A stretch of 18,112 nt of DNA from JBFWNZ01 sp050250795 (GTDB lineage: Bacteria; Pseudomonadota; Alphaproteobacteria; UBA8366). Positions 7,050 through 13,850 of the stretch are shown piece after piece; position 1 is the stretch's first letter, and the number at the start of each line of letters is the position of its first letter. The stretch lies in assembly GCA_050250795.1 (NCBI GenBank), contig JBFWNZ010000037.1:1-18112 (forward strand), written 5' to 3'. Under the pieces are notes generated by a model, which made no database searches, had not been told where the DNA came from, and saw nothing but the letters and a program-made list of their open reading frames with translations. A program made the translations under genes and the position numbers.

Positions 7050-8003
7050 CTAGAGGGGCCGTGCCTTCCAGTGCTCTTGCGAAACCTGGGCGAGCAGCGT
7101 TTGCACGGCCAGCTTTGCAACCGCGGTCGTCGCGCGGGAGGAGGGGCGGTTCAATGGCGTTGCAAGGTATATGATGCGCTTCAGATCGGGCTCTGCCGCC
7201 GGGAAGGTTTGCAGCGGCAGGTCGGAGAGGGTCGTGGCGAAGCCGAAATGCTGCGCACCTGCCGGGCAAATGGTCACGCCATAACCGCGCCGGACGAACT
7301 CGAATATGCGCAGCGGCGAGTCGATCTCGATCGAGACGTTCAACGTAATCCCATGCCGTGTCGCCGCCGCGTCCATCAGGCTGCGGAGTTCGTGCTCCCG
7401 GCCGGGCAACACCATCGGCAGATGGCGTAGCGCGCGAATGGGGATGGCGCCGGTTTCATCGAGATAGGGCGCCACAAGGTCGGCATCGTATGTGGCGATC
7501 GCCAGTTCTTCTTCCGCGATCGGCTGCAGGGTGGCACTGCGATCCATCACCGGTCGGCCCGCGAACAGGATGGCCGCGTCCAGGGAACCTTCGCGAAGCC
7601 AGCCGGCAATGTGGCCGGAATGGGCCTCGATCACGCGCAATCGGACCTGCGGCAGGCGCGCCCGGCAGGTTTCGATCAACTGCACCGTGATGAGTTCGAC
7701 CAGGGAGACCGGCACGCCGAAGCGGACATCGCCCGCTGCGGGCCGGTCGCGGTTGAGCATGCTGGTCGTCGCATCCTCGACCTGCTTCAGGATGGCGTAT
7801 GCGTGCGACAGGAAATCGTGACCTTCGTCGGTCAGGCGCAGGCCGCGGGCGACGCGCGCGAACAGCGTTAGCCCGAATTCCTCTTCCAGTTCCTTCAAGC
7901 GAGCGCTGAGCGACGGGACGCTGCTGTGCAGCAGCTTTGCGGCCGCGGTCAGCGACCCGGTCTCCGCTATCGCAACGAACAGACGCAAATGCCGAAGGTC
8001 CAT
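7050..8003 (-). CDS. LysR-family transcriptional regulator, Nac/Cbl-like
   Basis: The 317-residue protein has a typical LysR layout: an N-terminal winged helix-turn-helix (residues 1-60, MDLRHLRLFVAIAETGSLTA, then AAKLLHSSVPSLSARLKELE) and a two-lobed effector-binding domain from about residue 92 to 300. The sequence 'VRFGVPVSLVELITVQLIET' with a later 'EAHSGHIAGWLREGSLDAAI' block is typical of the Nac/Cbl-like branch, whose members control nitrogen, sulfur or aromatic catabolism. The effector is unknown. GGGA lies 7 nt before the ATG at 8003. It is transcribed divergently from the tandem monooxygenase operon, the usual arrangement for a LysR activator of its neighbour, and the 282-bp gap contains a LysR-type dyad. 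It may also control the convergent dioxygenase. Confidence 0.92.
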   Translation of the reverse strand: MDLRHLRLFVAIAETGSLTAAAKLLHSSVPSLSARLKELEEEFGLTLFARVARGLRLTDEGHDFLSHAYAILKQVEDATTSMLNRDRPAAGDVRFGVPVSLVELITVQLIETCRARLPQVRLRVIEAHSGHIAGWLREGSLDAAILFAGRPVMDRSATLQPIAEEELAIATYDADLVAPYLDETGAIPIRALRHLPMVLPGREHELRSLMDAAATRHGITLNVSIEIDSPLRIFEFVRRGYGVTICPAGAQHFGFATTLSDLPLQTFPAAEPDLKRIIYLATPLNRPSSRATTAVAKLAVQTLLAQVSQEHWKARPL

Positions 8004-8073
8004 CGGGTTCCCGTCATCGGCCGTTCAGAGGCGCCACCGGAATGCCAAGGCCACCCTTACCGGGCCATAAGAG

Positions 8074-8092
8074 CTTTCAGGAATTCCGAAAG
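8074..8092. promoter_or_regulatory. Candidate LysR-type binding box (T-N11-A dyad)
   Basis: CTTTC (8074-8078) and GAAAG (8088-8092) are perfect arms around 9 nt, giving a T-N11-A core (T8077, A8089), the hallmark of LysR recognition sites. It lies 71 bp upstream of the LysR start in the divergent region shared with the monooxygenase operon. Confidence 0.5.
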
Positions 8093-8099
8093 TCTATTC

Positions 8100-8116
8100 A
8101 CAATTTTCTGGATTGT
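8100..8116. promoter_or_regulatory. Second inverted repeat in the LysR-monooxygenase region
   Basis: ACAAT (8100-8104) and ATTGT (8112-8116) are perfect arms with a 7-nt spacer, centred 25 bp from the T-N11-A box. It is a candidate activation site for the same regulator, but short arms of this kind can arise by chance. Confidence 0.33.
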
Positions 8117-8137
8117 CGATCCGAACGAGGGCGCGCA

Positions 8138-8150
8138 GTTTTCTCAAAAC
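8138..8150. promoter_or_regulatory. Third inverted repeat in the LysR-monooxygenase region
   Basis: GTTTT (8138-8142) and AAAAC (8146-8150) pair around CTC. It lies about 140 bp upstream of the first monooxygenase ATG, downstream of the other two dyads, and could be a promoter-proximal operator. Weak evidence on its own. Confidence 0.27.
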
Positions 8151-8285
8151 GCCAAAGGTTGGGCCGCAAATCCCCTTACGGGAGCGGGCGTGGCGCTCTC
8201 TCGAGCGTGCTGTCCGGACGCGGTACCGCCAGGAATGGAAACGCTGACCGGTCGTCGGACAACTTCACGTCAAAGGCGCAATCCC

Positions 8286-9422
8286 ATGAGCATCCGTCTC
8301 GGCTTGTTCTATCCGAATACCGCCTGCATGCAGGTCAAGTCGCGGTCCATCGCGGCCCAGAATCCGGATATCATGGATCTCGACGTTCACCGGCAGGTCG
8401 CGCAGGCCTGCGAGAAGATCGGCCTGGATTACCTGTTCATGGCAGATCACTGGGGGTCGCGGGGCCCGCACACACGCCATTCGGGCGTCGGGGATCCGAT
8501 CCTGTTCGCGCCGATCATCGCCATGCATCTGCTGGCGTCGACACAGCATCTGCATTGCATCACGACGGTTCACACCTCGTGGTTCCATCCCATGGCGATC
8601 GCCCGGATGGGCGCGGCGCTCGACCAGCTCAGCAAGGGGCGCTGGGGGATCAACGTCGTCACCGGCAACGGCGGCGGTTATGGCCTCATCTCGAACTATT
8701 TCGACGATCTCGACCACGACCAGCGCTACGAACTTGCCTCGGAGGTGCTGGATATCCTGACCCAGGCTTGGTCGCAGGATGTCACCGAGTTCAACGGCAA
8801 GTACTTCACCATCAAAGGTGAGTTGCTCGGGCCAAAATCCTATCAGCAGCCGCGTCCGCTGGTCGTCAGCGCCGGCGCTTCGGGTGCGGGGCGAGACTTT
8901 GCGGCGCGCTATGCCGATTACATCTTCATGCCCGGCTCGATGGGCGCCGAGGATCTCCAGTCGCGCATGAAGGACATGCAGCGGATCGCAGGCGAGTACG
9001 GCCGGCCCGACGGCGCCCTCAAGATGCAGCTGCACGCCAGCATCATCGTTCGCGAGACCGCCGAAGAGGCCATGGAACTCTCGAACAGCCTCGCCGAGCG
9101 GATAGAGCCCGAAATCGTCGCCGAGTACATCACGGCGTGGAGCGGGATCAGCATGACCTACAAGGAGGTCCACGAGGCCCTGGCCGGCAAGGACTACAAG
9201 CAGATGGGGCTGGTCGCGGGAGCCTATAAGCTGCATGGCAGCGCCGATGAGGTGGCCGACCGGATCGAATATTTCTATCGCGAGTTCGGCTGCCGGGGTC
9301 TCGCCTTCGTCATGCCGCTGTGGGAGCCGGAGGAAATCTACCGGATCGGCGAACTGGTTCTTCCGCGCCTGCGGGCAAAGGGCATCTGGACGCCGCCTTC
9401 CGAGCGCGGCTGGACCTGGTAG
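8286..9422 (+). CDS. LLM-class flavin-dependent monooxygenase, first of a tandem pair
   Basis: The 378-residue protein is a luciferase-like TIM-barrel monooxygenase of the RutA/SsuD/nitrilotriacetate-monooxygenase type. Such enzymes use reduced FMN supplied by a separate reductase, plus O2. Visible family signatures are IRLGLFYPN at the N-terminus, GLDYLFMADHWG (about 46-57), HTSWFHPMAIARMGAALDQL with SKGRWGINVVTGN (about 96-128), YFTIKGEL, and PLVVSAGASGAGRDFAARYA with DYIFM (about 191-215), which form the FMN-binding strands. AAAGG lies 9 nt before ATG 8286. In-frame sequence upstream of this ATG overlaps the regulatory region and is not part of the gene. No flavin reductase is encoded in the window, so it must borrow one. 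The substrate is unknown; an N-containing or sulfonated organic compound is the usual class. Confidence 0.9.
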   Translation: MSIRLGLFYPNTACMQVKSRSIAAQNPDIMDLDVHRQVAQACEKIGLDYLFMADHWGSRGPHTRHSGVGDPILFAPIIAMHLLASTQHLHCITTVHTSWFHPMAIARMGAALDQLSKGRWGINVVTGNGGGYGLISNYFDDLDHDQRYELASEVLDILTQAWSQDVTEFNGKYFTIKGELLGPKSYQQPRPLVVSAGASGAGRDFAARYADYIFMPGSMGAEDLQSRMKDMQRIAGEYGRPDGALKMQLHASIIVRETAEEAMELSNSLAERIEPEIVAEYITAWSGISMTYKEVHEALAGKDYKQMGLVAGAYKLHGSADEVADRIEYFYREFGCRGLAFVMPLWEPEEIYRIGELVLPRLRAKGIWTPPSERGWTW

Positions 9423-9444
9423 GAACCGGCAAAGGAGCACGTTC

Positions 9445-10581
9445 ATGAGCATCCGCCTCGGTCTCTTCTATCCGAACACGCCTTGCATGCAGGTGAAGTC
9501 TCGATCCATCGCGGCCGAGAACCCGGACGTCCTCGATCTCGATGTCCATCGACAGGTCGCCCAGGCAGCGGAGAAGATCGGCCTGGACTATGTCTTTCTG
9601 GCCGATCACTGGGGATCGCGCGGCCCGCATTCGCGTCATTCCGGCGTTATGGACCCGATGCTGTTCGCGCCTGTGCTCGGCATGCATTTGCTGGCATCGA
9701 CCGAGCATCTGCGCTGCGTCACCACCATGCACACATCCTGGTTCCATCCGATGGCCATCGCCCGGATGGGTGCGGCGCTGGATCAGTTGAGCAAGGGGCG
9801 CTGGGGGATCAACGTCGTCACCGGGAATGGCGGCGGCTACGGCCTGATCTCGAACTATTTCGACGATCTCGATCATGACGAGCGTTACGCGCTGGCGTCT
9901 GAAGTCCTGGAACTCCTGACCCAGGCCTGGTCGAGGGATGTGACGGAGTTCAACGGAAAGTATTTCACCATCAAGGGCGAACTGCTCGGGCCCAAATCCT
10001 ATCAGCAGCCGCGTCCCCTCGTCGTCAGTGCGGGCGCCTCGGGCGCGGGGCGCGACTTTGCGGCGCGTCACGCCGACTACATCTTCATGCCGGGTTCGAT
10101 GGGCGCCGAAGACCTGCAGGCCCGAATGGCCGACATGCAGCGGATCGCGCGCGAATACGGTCGGCCCGAGGGCGCCCTCAAGATGCAGCTTCATGCCAGC
10201 ATCGTCGTACGCGAAACCGCCGAGGAGGCTATGGAGGTCTCGAACGGTCTGGCGGAGCGCATCGAGCCTGAACTCGTCGCGGAGTACATCACGGCCTGGC
10301 GCGGCATCAGCCTGACTTACAAGGAAGTCCACGAGGCCCTTGCCGGCAAGGACTACAAGCAGATGGGGCTGGTCGGCGGCGCCTATAAACTGCATGGCAG
10401 CGCCGACGAGGTCGCCGACCGGATCGAATATTTCTATCGCGAGTTCGGCTGCCAGGGCCTGGCGCTGGTCATGCCGATCTGGACGCCGGAGGAAATCCAC
10501 CGGCTTGGCGAACTCGTGCTTCCACGCCTCCAGGCGAAAGGCATCTGGACCCCTCCGGCCGATAGAGGCTGGACCTGGTGA
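9445..10581 (+). CDS. LLM-class flavin-dependent monooxygenase, second of a tandem pair
   Basis: This protein is also 378 residues and aligns without gaps to the preceding one. By my hand count about 43 positions differ (roughly 89% identity), mostly conservatively. Residues 96-145 and 165-208 are completely identical, while residues 63-95 carry about ten changes, including G69M. A good ribosome binding site, AAAGGAG, lies 7 nt before ATG 9445, and the gene starts 22 nt after its neighbour's stop, so they are co-transcribed. It should catalyse the same kind of FMNH2/O2-dependent oxygenation. The pair may have diverged for substrate range or may associate as a hetero-oligomer, as bacterial luciferase subunits do; neither is shown by sequence. 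Both copies are intact, with no sign of decay. Confidence 0.9.
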   Translation: MSIRLGLFYPNTPCMQVKSRSIAAENPDVLDLDVHRQVAQAAEKIGLDYVFLADHWGSRGPHSRHSGVMDPMLFAPVLGMHLLASTEHLRCVTTMHTSWFHPMAIARMGAALDQLSKGRWGINVVTGNGGGYGLISNYFDDLDHDERYALASEVLELLTQAWSRDVTEFNGKYFTIKGELLGPKSYQQPRPLVVSAGASGAGRDFAARHADYIFMPGSMGAEDLQARMADMQRIAREYGRPEGALKMQLHASIVVRETAEEAMEVSNGLAERIEPELVAEYITAWRGISLTYKEVHEALAGKDYKQMGLVGGAYKLHGSADEVADRIEYFYREFGCQGLALVMPIWTPEEIHRLGELVLPRLQAKGIWTPPADRGWTW

Positions 10582-10622
10582 TCGCTGGCTGAACATCCGG
10601 AACGATGCGCAAGGAACGGAAA

Positions 10623-11501
10623 ATGCCCGACGGTATGTTGCACGGCTACCCGGCGGACCAATTGGAATGGCAGTTGAACCCGAGCGTCTCCATTCCCAAT
10701 CACGAGGAGTTGGGCGCCGTGGGCCGGCAGCGTGCGGCAGCGTATCGCGCACAGGCACGCAACACCCATTTCGACATCTCTTACGGTTCCCGCCCGCGCG
10801 AGGCGCTCGACCTTTATCTGCCGGACAATCCCGTCGGTGCGCCGGTGGAAATCTACATTCATGGCGGCTACTGGCGTCGGCGCAGCAAGGACGACAGCTG
10901 CTATCTTGCGGAGCAGGTCGCCAAGGCGGGCGCAATTTCAGCCATGGTCGATTACGAGCTTTGTCCCAACGTCACCTTGGACGAGATCGTGCGCGAGATG
11001 CGGGCCTGCTGTGCGTGGGTTTACCGCAATATCGGCCGGTACGGCGGCGATCCGAACCGGATTCACCTCAGCGGGAACTCGGCGGGCGGCCATTTGGTCG
11101 CGATGATGCTGGCGACCGACTTTCCGGCCGCTGCGCCCGATTTGCCCAAGAATCTGGTGAAGAGTGCCGTTCCGATCAGCGGCATCTTCGACTGCCGTCC
11201 GGTCGTCGATACGTCGCTCAACGCCGATATCCGCCTCGATCCGGACATGGCGCGCCGCAACAGTCCGCTTTTTCTGCCGCCCGTGGCGCGGTGCCCGGTT
11301 GTCGTAGCCGTCGGCGGCGCGGAGACGGACGAGTTCCGCCGGCAGTCGCGCGCCTTGATCGAGGCATGGTCGCCGCACGGCCTGCCGATGGAGTACCTGG
11401 AAGTGCCGGGTGCAAATCACACCACCGTCGTTACGGAGACCGATGCGCGCGGCCATCCGCTGATGGAAGCCCGGTTGCGCCTTATGGGTGTCGGCGGGTG
11501 A
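10623..11501 (+). CDS. Alpha/beta hydrolase, arylformamidase/carboxylesterase-like
   Basis: The 292-residue protein is an alpha/beta hydrolase of the esterase-lipase/kynurenine formamidase-like group. The oxyanion-hole motif is H80-G-G-Y-W84, the nucleophile elbow is G-N-S153-A-G-G, and the acid and base of the triad are best placed at D236 (in GGAETDEF) and H266 (in GANHTT). AAGGA lies 7 nt before ATG 10623, which favours this start over the ATG 18 nt upstream. It follows the second monooxygenase by 41 nt and is the third gene of that operon. Monooxygenase plus alpha/beta hydrolase recalls RutA-RutD, and the family includes enzymes that release formate from N-formyl compounds. A formamidase role next to a formate dehydrogenase is an attractive inference, but esterase activity is equally possible. 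Confidence 0.87.
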   Translation: MPDGMLHGYPADQLEWQLNPSVSIPNHEELGAVGRQRAAAYRAQARNTHFDISYGSRPREALDLYLPDNPVGAPVEIYIHGGYWRRRSKDDSCYLAEQVAKAGAISAMVDYELCPNVTLDEIVREMRACCAWVYRNIGRYGGDPNRIHLSGNSAGGHLVAMMLATDFPAAAPDLPKNLVKSAVPISGIFDCRPVVDTSLNADIRLDPDMARRNSPLFLPPVARCPVVVAVGGAETDEFRRQSRALIEAWSPHGLPMEYLEVPGANHTTVVTETDARGHPLMEARLRLMGVGG

Positions 11502-11857
11502 TGGGCCGCGTCAGACGCGAATGATCCTCGTCCGAGGGGTTCGCAGGCTGTCGTGAAAACGCCTGTTATGCATCGAAGCCATCGACCCTCTTGCAAGACG
11601 CCGCATGCTACGATGCCGGGAACCGCCTCATCATGGTCGGCGAGGCGACGAGTTTCGGGCATAATGGGAAAAAGCGCCGCTGCTATTTTTCGCTGGCCGA
11701 TATGGCCGCGTCGAGCGGCATCCGGGAGATGCCTGAGGATGGCCCGATACGGCCGCCGATAATTCGCGGACGTGCAGGCGGGCGGTTATGAATGGCTGTG
11801 GCAACGGATCGCCGTTGAACCGAGGCAACGGCGTCTTCCCAGGTTAGACGAACGCAT
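11502..11857. other. Intergenic region upstream of the formate dehydrogenase operon
   Basis: This 356-bp gap probably holds the fds promoter. An inverted repeat GGCATC-N5-GATGCC sits at 11717-11733, and a small dyad CGCG-N5-CGCG at 11507-11519 follows the hydrolase stop without a T-run. One plus-strand frame is open from 11525 to 11791 with GC-rich third positions, but it begins with no ATG and its product is unrecognised. I do not call a gene here. Confidence 0.5.
11717..11733. promoter_or_regulatory. Inverted repeat upstream of fdsG
   Basis: GGCATC (11717-11722) and GATGCC (11728-11733) are perfect 6-bp arms around 5 nt, about 125 bp upstream of the fdsG start. It could be an operator for the formate dehydrogenase operon. 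No fdsR-type regulator is encoded beside it. Confidence 0.3.
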
Positions 11858-12295
11858 ATGGAAACACATTTCGATCCCGAACTGGTTCAGCGGATTACCG
11901 ACGAGCTGAAGGGGCTGGACGGTGCGCTTCTTCCCATCCTGCATGCGCTGCAAGAGCGTTTTGGATATGTGGACGACCGCGCGATCGGGATCGTGGCGGA
12001 GGGGCTGAATCTCTCCCGCGCGGAAGTGCATGGGGTGGTCTCGTTCTATCACGACTTCCGACGGACGCCGCCGCGCGGGCATGTGATCAAGGTCTGCCGG
12101 GCCGAAGCCTGTCAGTCATTGGGCGGAGACCGGCTCTATGACGCTCTCAAGACGGCAGCCGATGCCGGCACCGAGATCACGGTGGAAGCGGTCTACTGCC
12201 TGGGGAACTGTGCTCTGTCGCCGGCGGCCCTGATCGATGGAAGGCTCTATGGCCGCCTGGATACGGCGACGGCCTTGGAAAAGGTGCGGACCTGA
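11858..12295 (+). CDS. fdsG: NAD-dependent formate dehydrogenase gamma subunit (NuoE-like, 2Fe-2S)
   Basis: The 145-residue protein belongs to the NuoE/HoxE thioredoxin-like [2Fe-2S] family. The four ligands are visible as C80-x4-C85 (in VCRAEACQS) and C114-x3-C118 (in YCLGNCAL). The N-terminal helical part with 'LLPILHALQERFGYV' and 'VHGVVSFYHDFR' is also standard. In the cytoplasmic FdsABG complex it carries electrons from formate oxidation in FdsA toward the FMN/NAD site in FdsB. It is the first gene of a compact fdsGBACD operon; its TGA shares a base with the next ATG. No strong ribosome binding site precedes ATG 11858, but the start aligns with the expected family length. Confidence 0.93.
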   Translation: METHFDPELVQRITDELKGLDGALLPILHALQERFGYVDDRAIGIVAEGLNLSRAEVHGVVSFYHDFRRTPPRGHVIKVCRAEACQSLGGDRLYDALKTAADAGTEITVEAVYCLGNCALSPAALIDGRLYGRLDTATALEKVRT

Positions 12296-13836
12296 TGGCG
12301 CATCGCATCTTCATTTCCGGCGACGCGGCGGCCCTGTCGGTGGGGGCGGATGCGGTCGCCGCGGCGTTCCAGCGTGAGATTGCTGCCGGCAGGCTCGACG
12401 CCACGATTGTGCGAACCGGCTCGCGCGGCCTCTTCTGGCTCGAGCCCCTGGTGGAGTTCGATACGTCCGAGGGGCGGATCGGTTTCGGTCCGGTCGGCCC
12501 GCGCGACGTTCCCGGCCTGCTGAATGCCGGATCGGGTCATCCTCTTTCCGTTGGCCGTGTGGAGGATATTCCCTATCTCCGGACCCAGCAGCGCGTGACG
12601 TTCGCGCGCTGCGGCGTGACGGACCCGCTGTCGCTATCGGATTACGAACGGCACCGTGGGTTGATCGGCTTGCGCCAAGCCCTGGACATGGCGCCGGACG
12701 CAATCGTGGAGCAGGTAACGGCATCGGGTCTGCGCGGCCGGGGCGGGGCGGGCTTCCCCGTTGGCATCAAATGGCGGACGGTTGCTGCGACCGAAGGCGA
12801 CCGCAAATACGTCGTCTGCAATGCCGATGAAGGGGACAGCGGAACCTTCGCCGACCGGATGCTCATGGAGGGCGACCCGTTCCTCCTGATCGAGGGGATG
12901 ACGATCGCCGGTCTCGCCGTTGGCGCGACCAGGGGCTTCATCTACATCCGATCCGAATACCCGCACGCCTTCGGCCAGATGACCCGCGCGGTCGGGCTGG
13001 CGCGCGCCGCCGGTATCCTTGGGGATGACATACTCGGCAGCGGCCGGCACTTCGATGTCGATATCCGCCTCGGTGCTGGTGCCTATATCTGCGGCGAGGA
13101 AACCTCGCTGCTGGAAAGTCTGGAGGGCAAGCGCGGCCAGGTGCGCGCAAAGCCGCCGCTGCCCGCCATCCAGGGGTTGTTCGGCCGTCCGACCGTCGTG
13201 AACAACGTCCTGTCGCTTGCCGCCATCCCGACGATCCTCAGCGAGGGCGCGGAATTTTACCGGGACTTCGGGATGGGGCGGTCGCGCGGCACGATGCCCG
13301 TCCAGCTCGCCGGCAACGTCAAGCATGGTGGCCTGATCGAATGCGCCTTTGGGCTGACGCTGCATGAAATCGTCGAGGAGTATGGCGGCGGCACATTCAC
13401 GGGCCGTCCCGTTCGGGCGGTGCAGGTGGGCGGGCCGCTGGGTGCCTACTGGCCGCCGGAACTGTTCGACACGCCGTTCGATTACGAAGCCTTTGCAGCG
13501 CGCGGGGGCATGATCGGCCATGGCGGGGTTGTCGTCTTCGACGATACGGTCGATCTGTTGAAGCAGGCGCGCTTCGCCCTGGAGTTCTGCGGCATCGAAT
13601 CCTGCGGCAAATGCACGCCCTGCCGCATCGGCTCGGTCCGCGGTGCCGAGACCCTGGACAAGGTCGCCCGAGGCGACCGCGTCGCGGAGAATCTGGCCCT
13701 TGTACGCGACCTCTGTGCGGTCATGCGCGACGGTTCGCTGTGTGCCCTCGGCGGATTGACGCCCATGCCGGTTCTCAGCGCATTGGATCATTTCCCCGAA
13801 GACTTCGCGGGCGCTTCCACAGCAGCCGGGCAATAA
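12295..13836 (+). CDS. fdsB: NAD-dependent formate dehydrogenase beta subunit (NuoF-like, FMN/NADH)
   Basis: The 513-residue protein is the diaphorase subunit that passes electrons to NAD+. An N-terminal thioredoxin-like domain (about 1-110) is fused to a NuoF-like body. FMN/NADH-binding glycine motifs are GRGGAGF (148-154), CNADEGDSGTFADR and ICGEETSLLESLEGKRG. The N3 [4Fe-4S] ligands are C437, C440 and C443 in ESCGKCTPCRIG, with C483 as the likely fourth. Translation starts at an ATG overlapping the fdsG stop (TGATG), and fdsA follows after 14 nt. The fused N-terminal domain and the operon position distinguish it from respiratory NuoF, and no other nuo genes are present. Confidence 0.95.
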   Translation: MAHRIFISGDAAALSVGADAVAAAFQREIAAGRLDATIVRTGSRGLFWLEPLVEFDTSEGRIGFGPVGPRDVPGLLNAGSGHPLSVGRVEDIPYLRTQQRVTFARCGVTDPLSLSDYERHRGLIGLRQALDMAPDAIVEQVTASGLRGRGGAGFPVGIKWRTVAATEGDRKYVVCNADEGDSGTFADRMLMEGDPFLLIEGMTIAGLAVGATRGFIYIRSEYPHAFGQMTRAVGLARAAGILGDDILGSGRHFDVDIRLGAGAYICGEETSLLESLEGKRGQVRAKPPLPAIQGLFGRPTVVNNVLSLAAIPTILSEGAEFYRDFGMGRSRGTMPVQLAGNVKHGGLIECAFGLTLHEIVEEYGGGTFTGRPVRAVQVGGPLGAYWPPELFDTPFDYEAFAARGGMIGHGGVVVFDDTVDLLKQARFALEFCGIESCGKCTPCRIGSVRGAETLDKVARGDRVAENLALVRDLCAVMRDGSLCALGGLTPMPVLSALDHFPEDFAGASTAAGQ

Positions 13837-13850
13837 GCGAGGATGGTGCC

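Noticed and set aside
8265..9452. Long minus-strand frames opposite the monooxygenases (also 9310-10935)
   Set aside because: They are antisense to well-supported enzymes and arise from the high-GC codon pattern. Their products match nothing.
13611..13850. N-terminal extension of fdsA upstream of 13851
   Set aside because: It lies out of frame inside fdsB. GAGGA before ATG 13851 and the usual subunit length support the shorter start.
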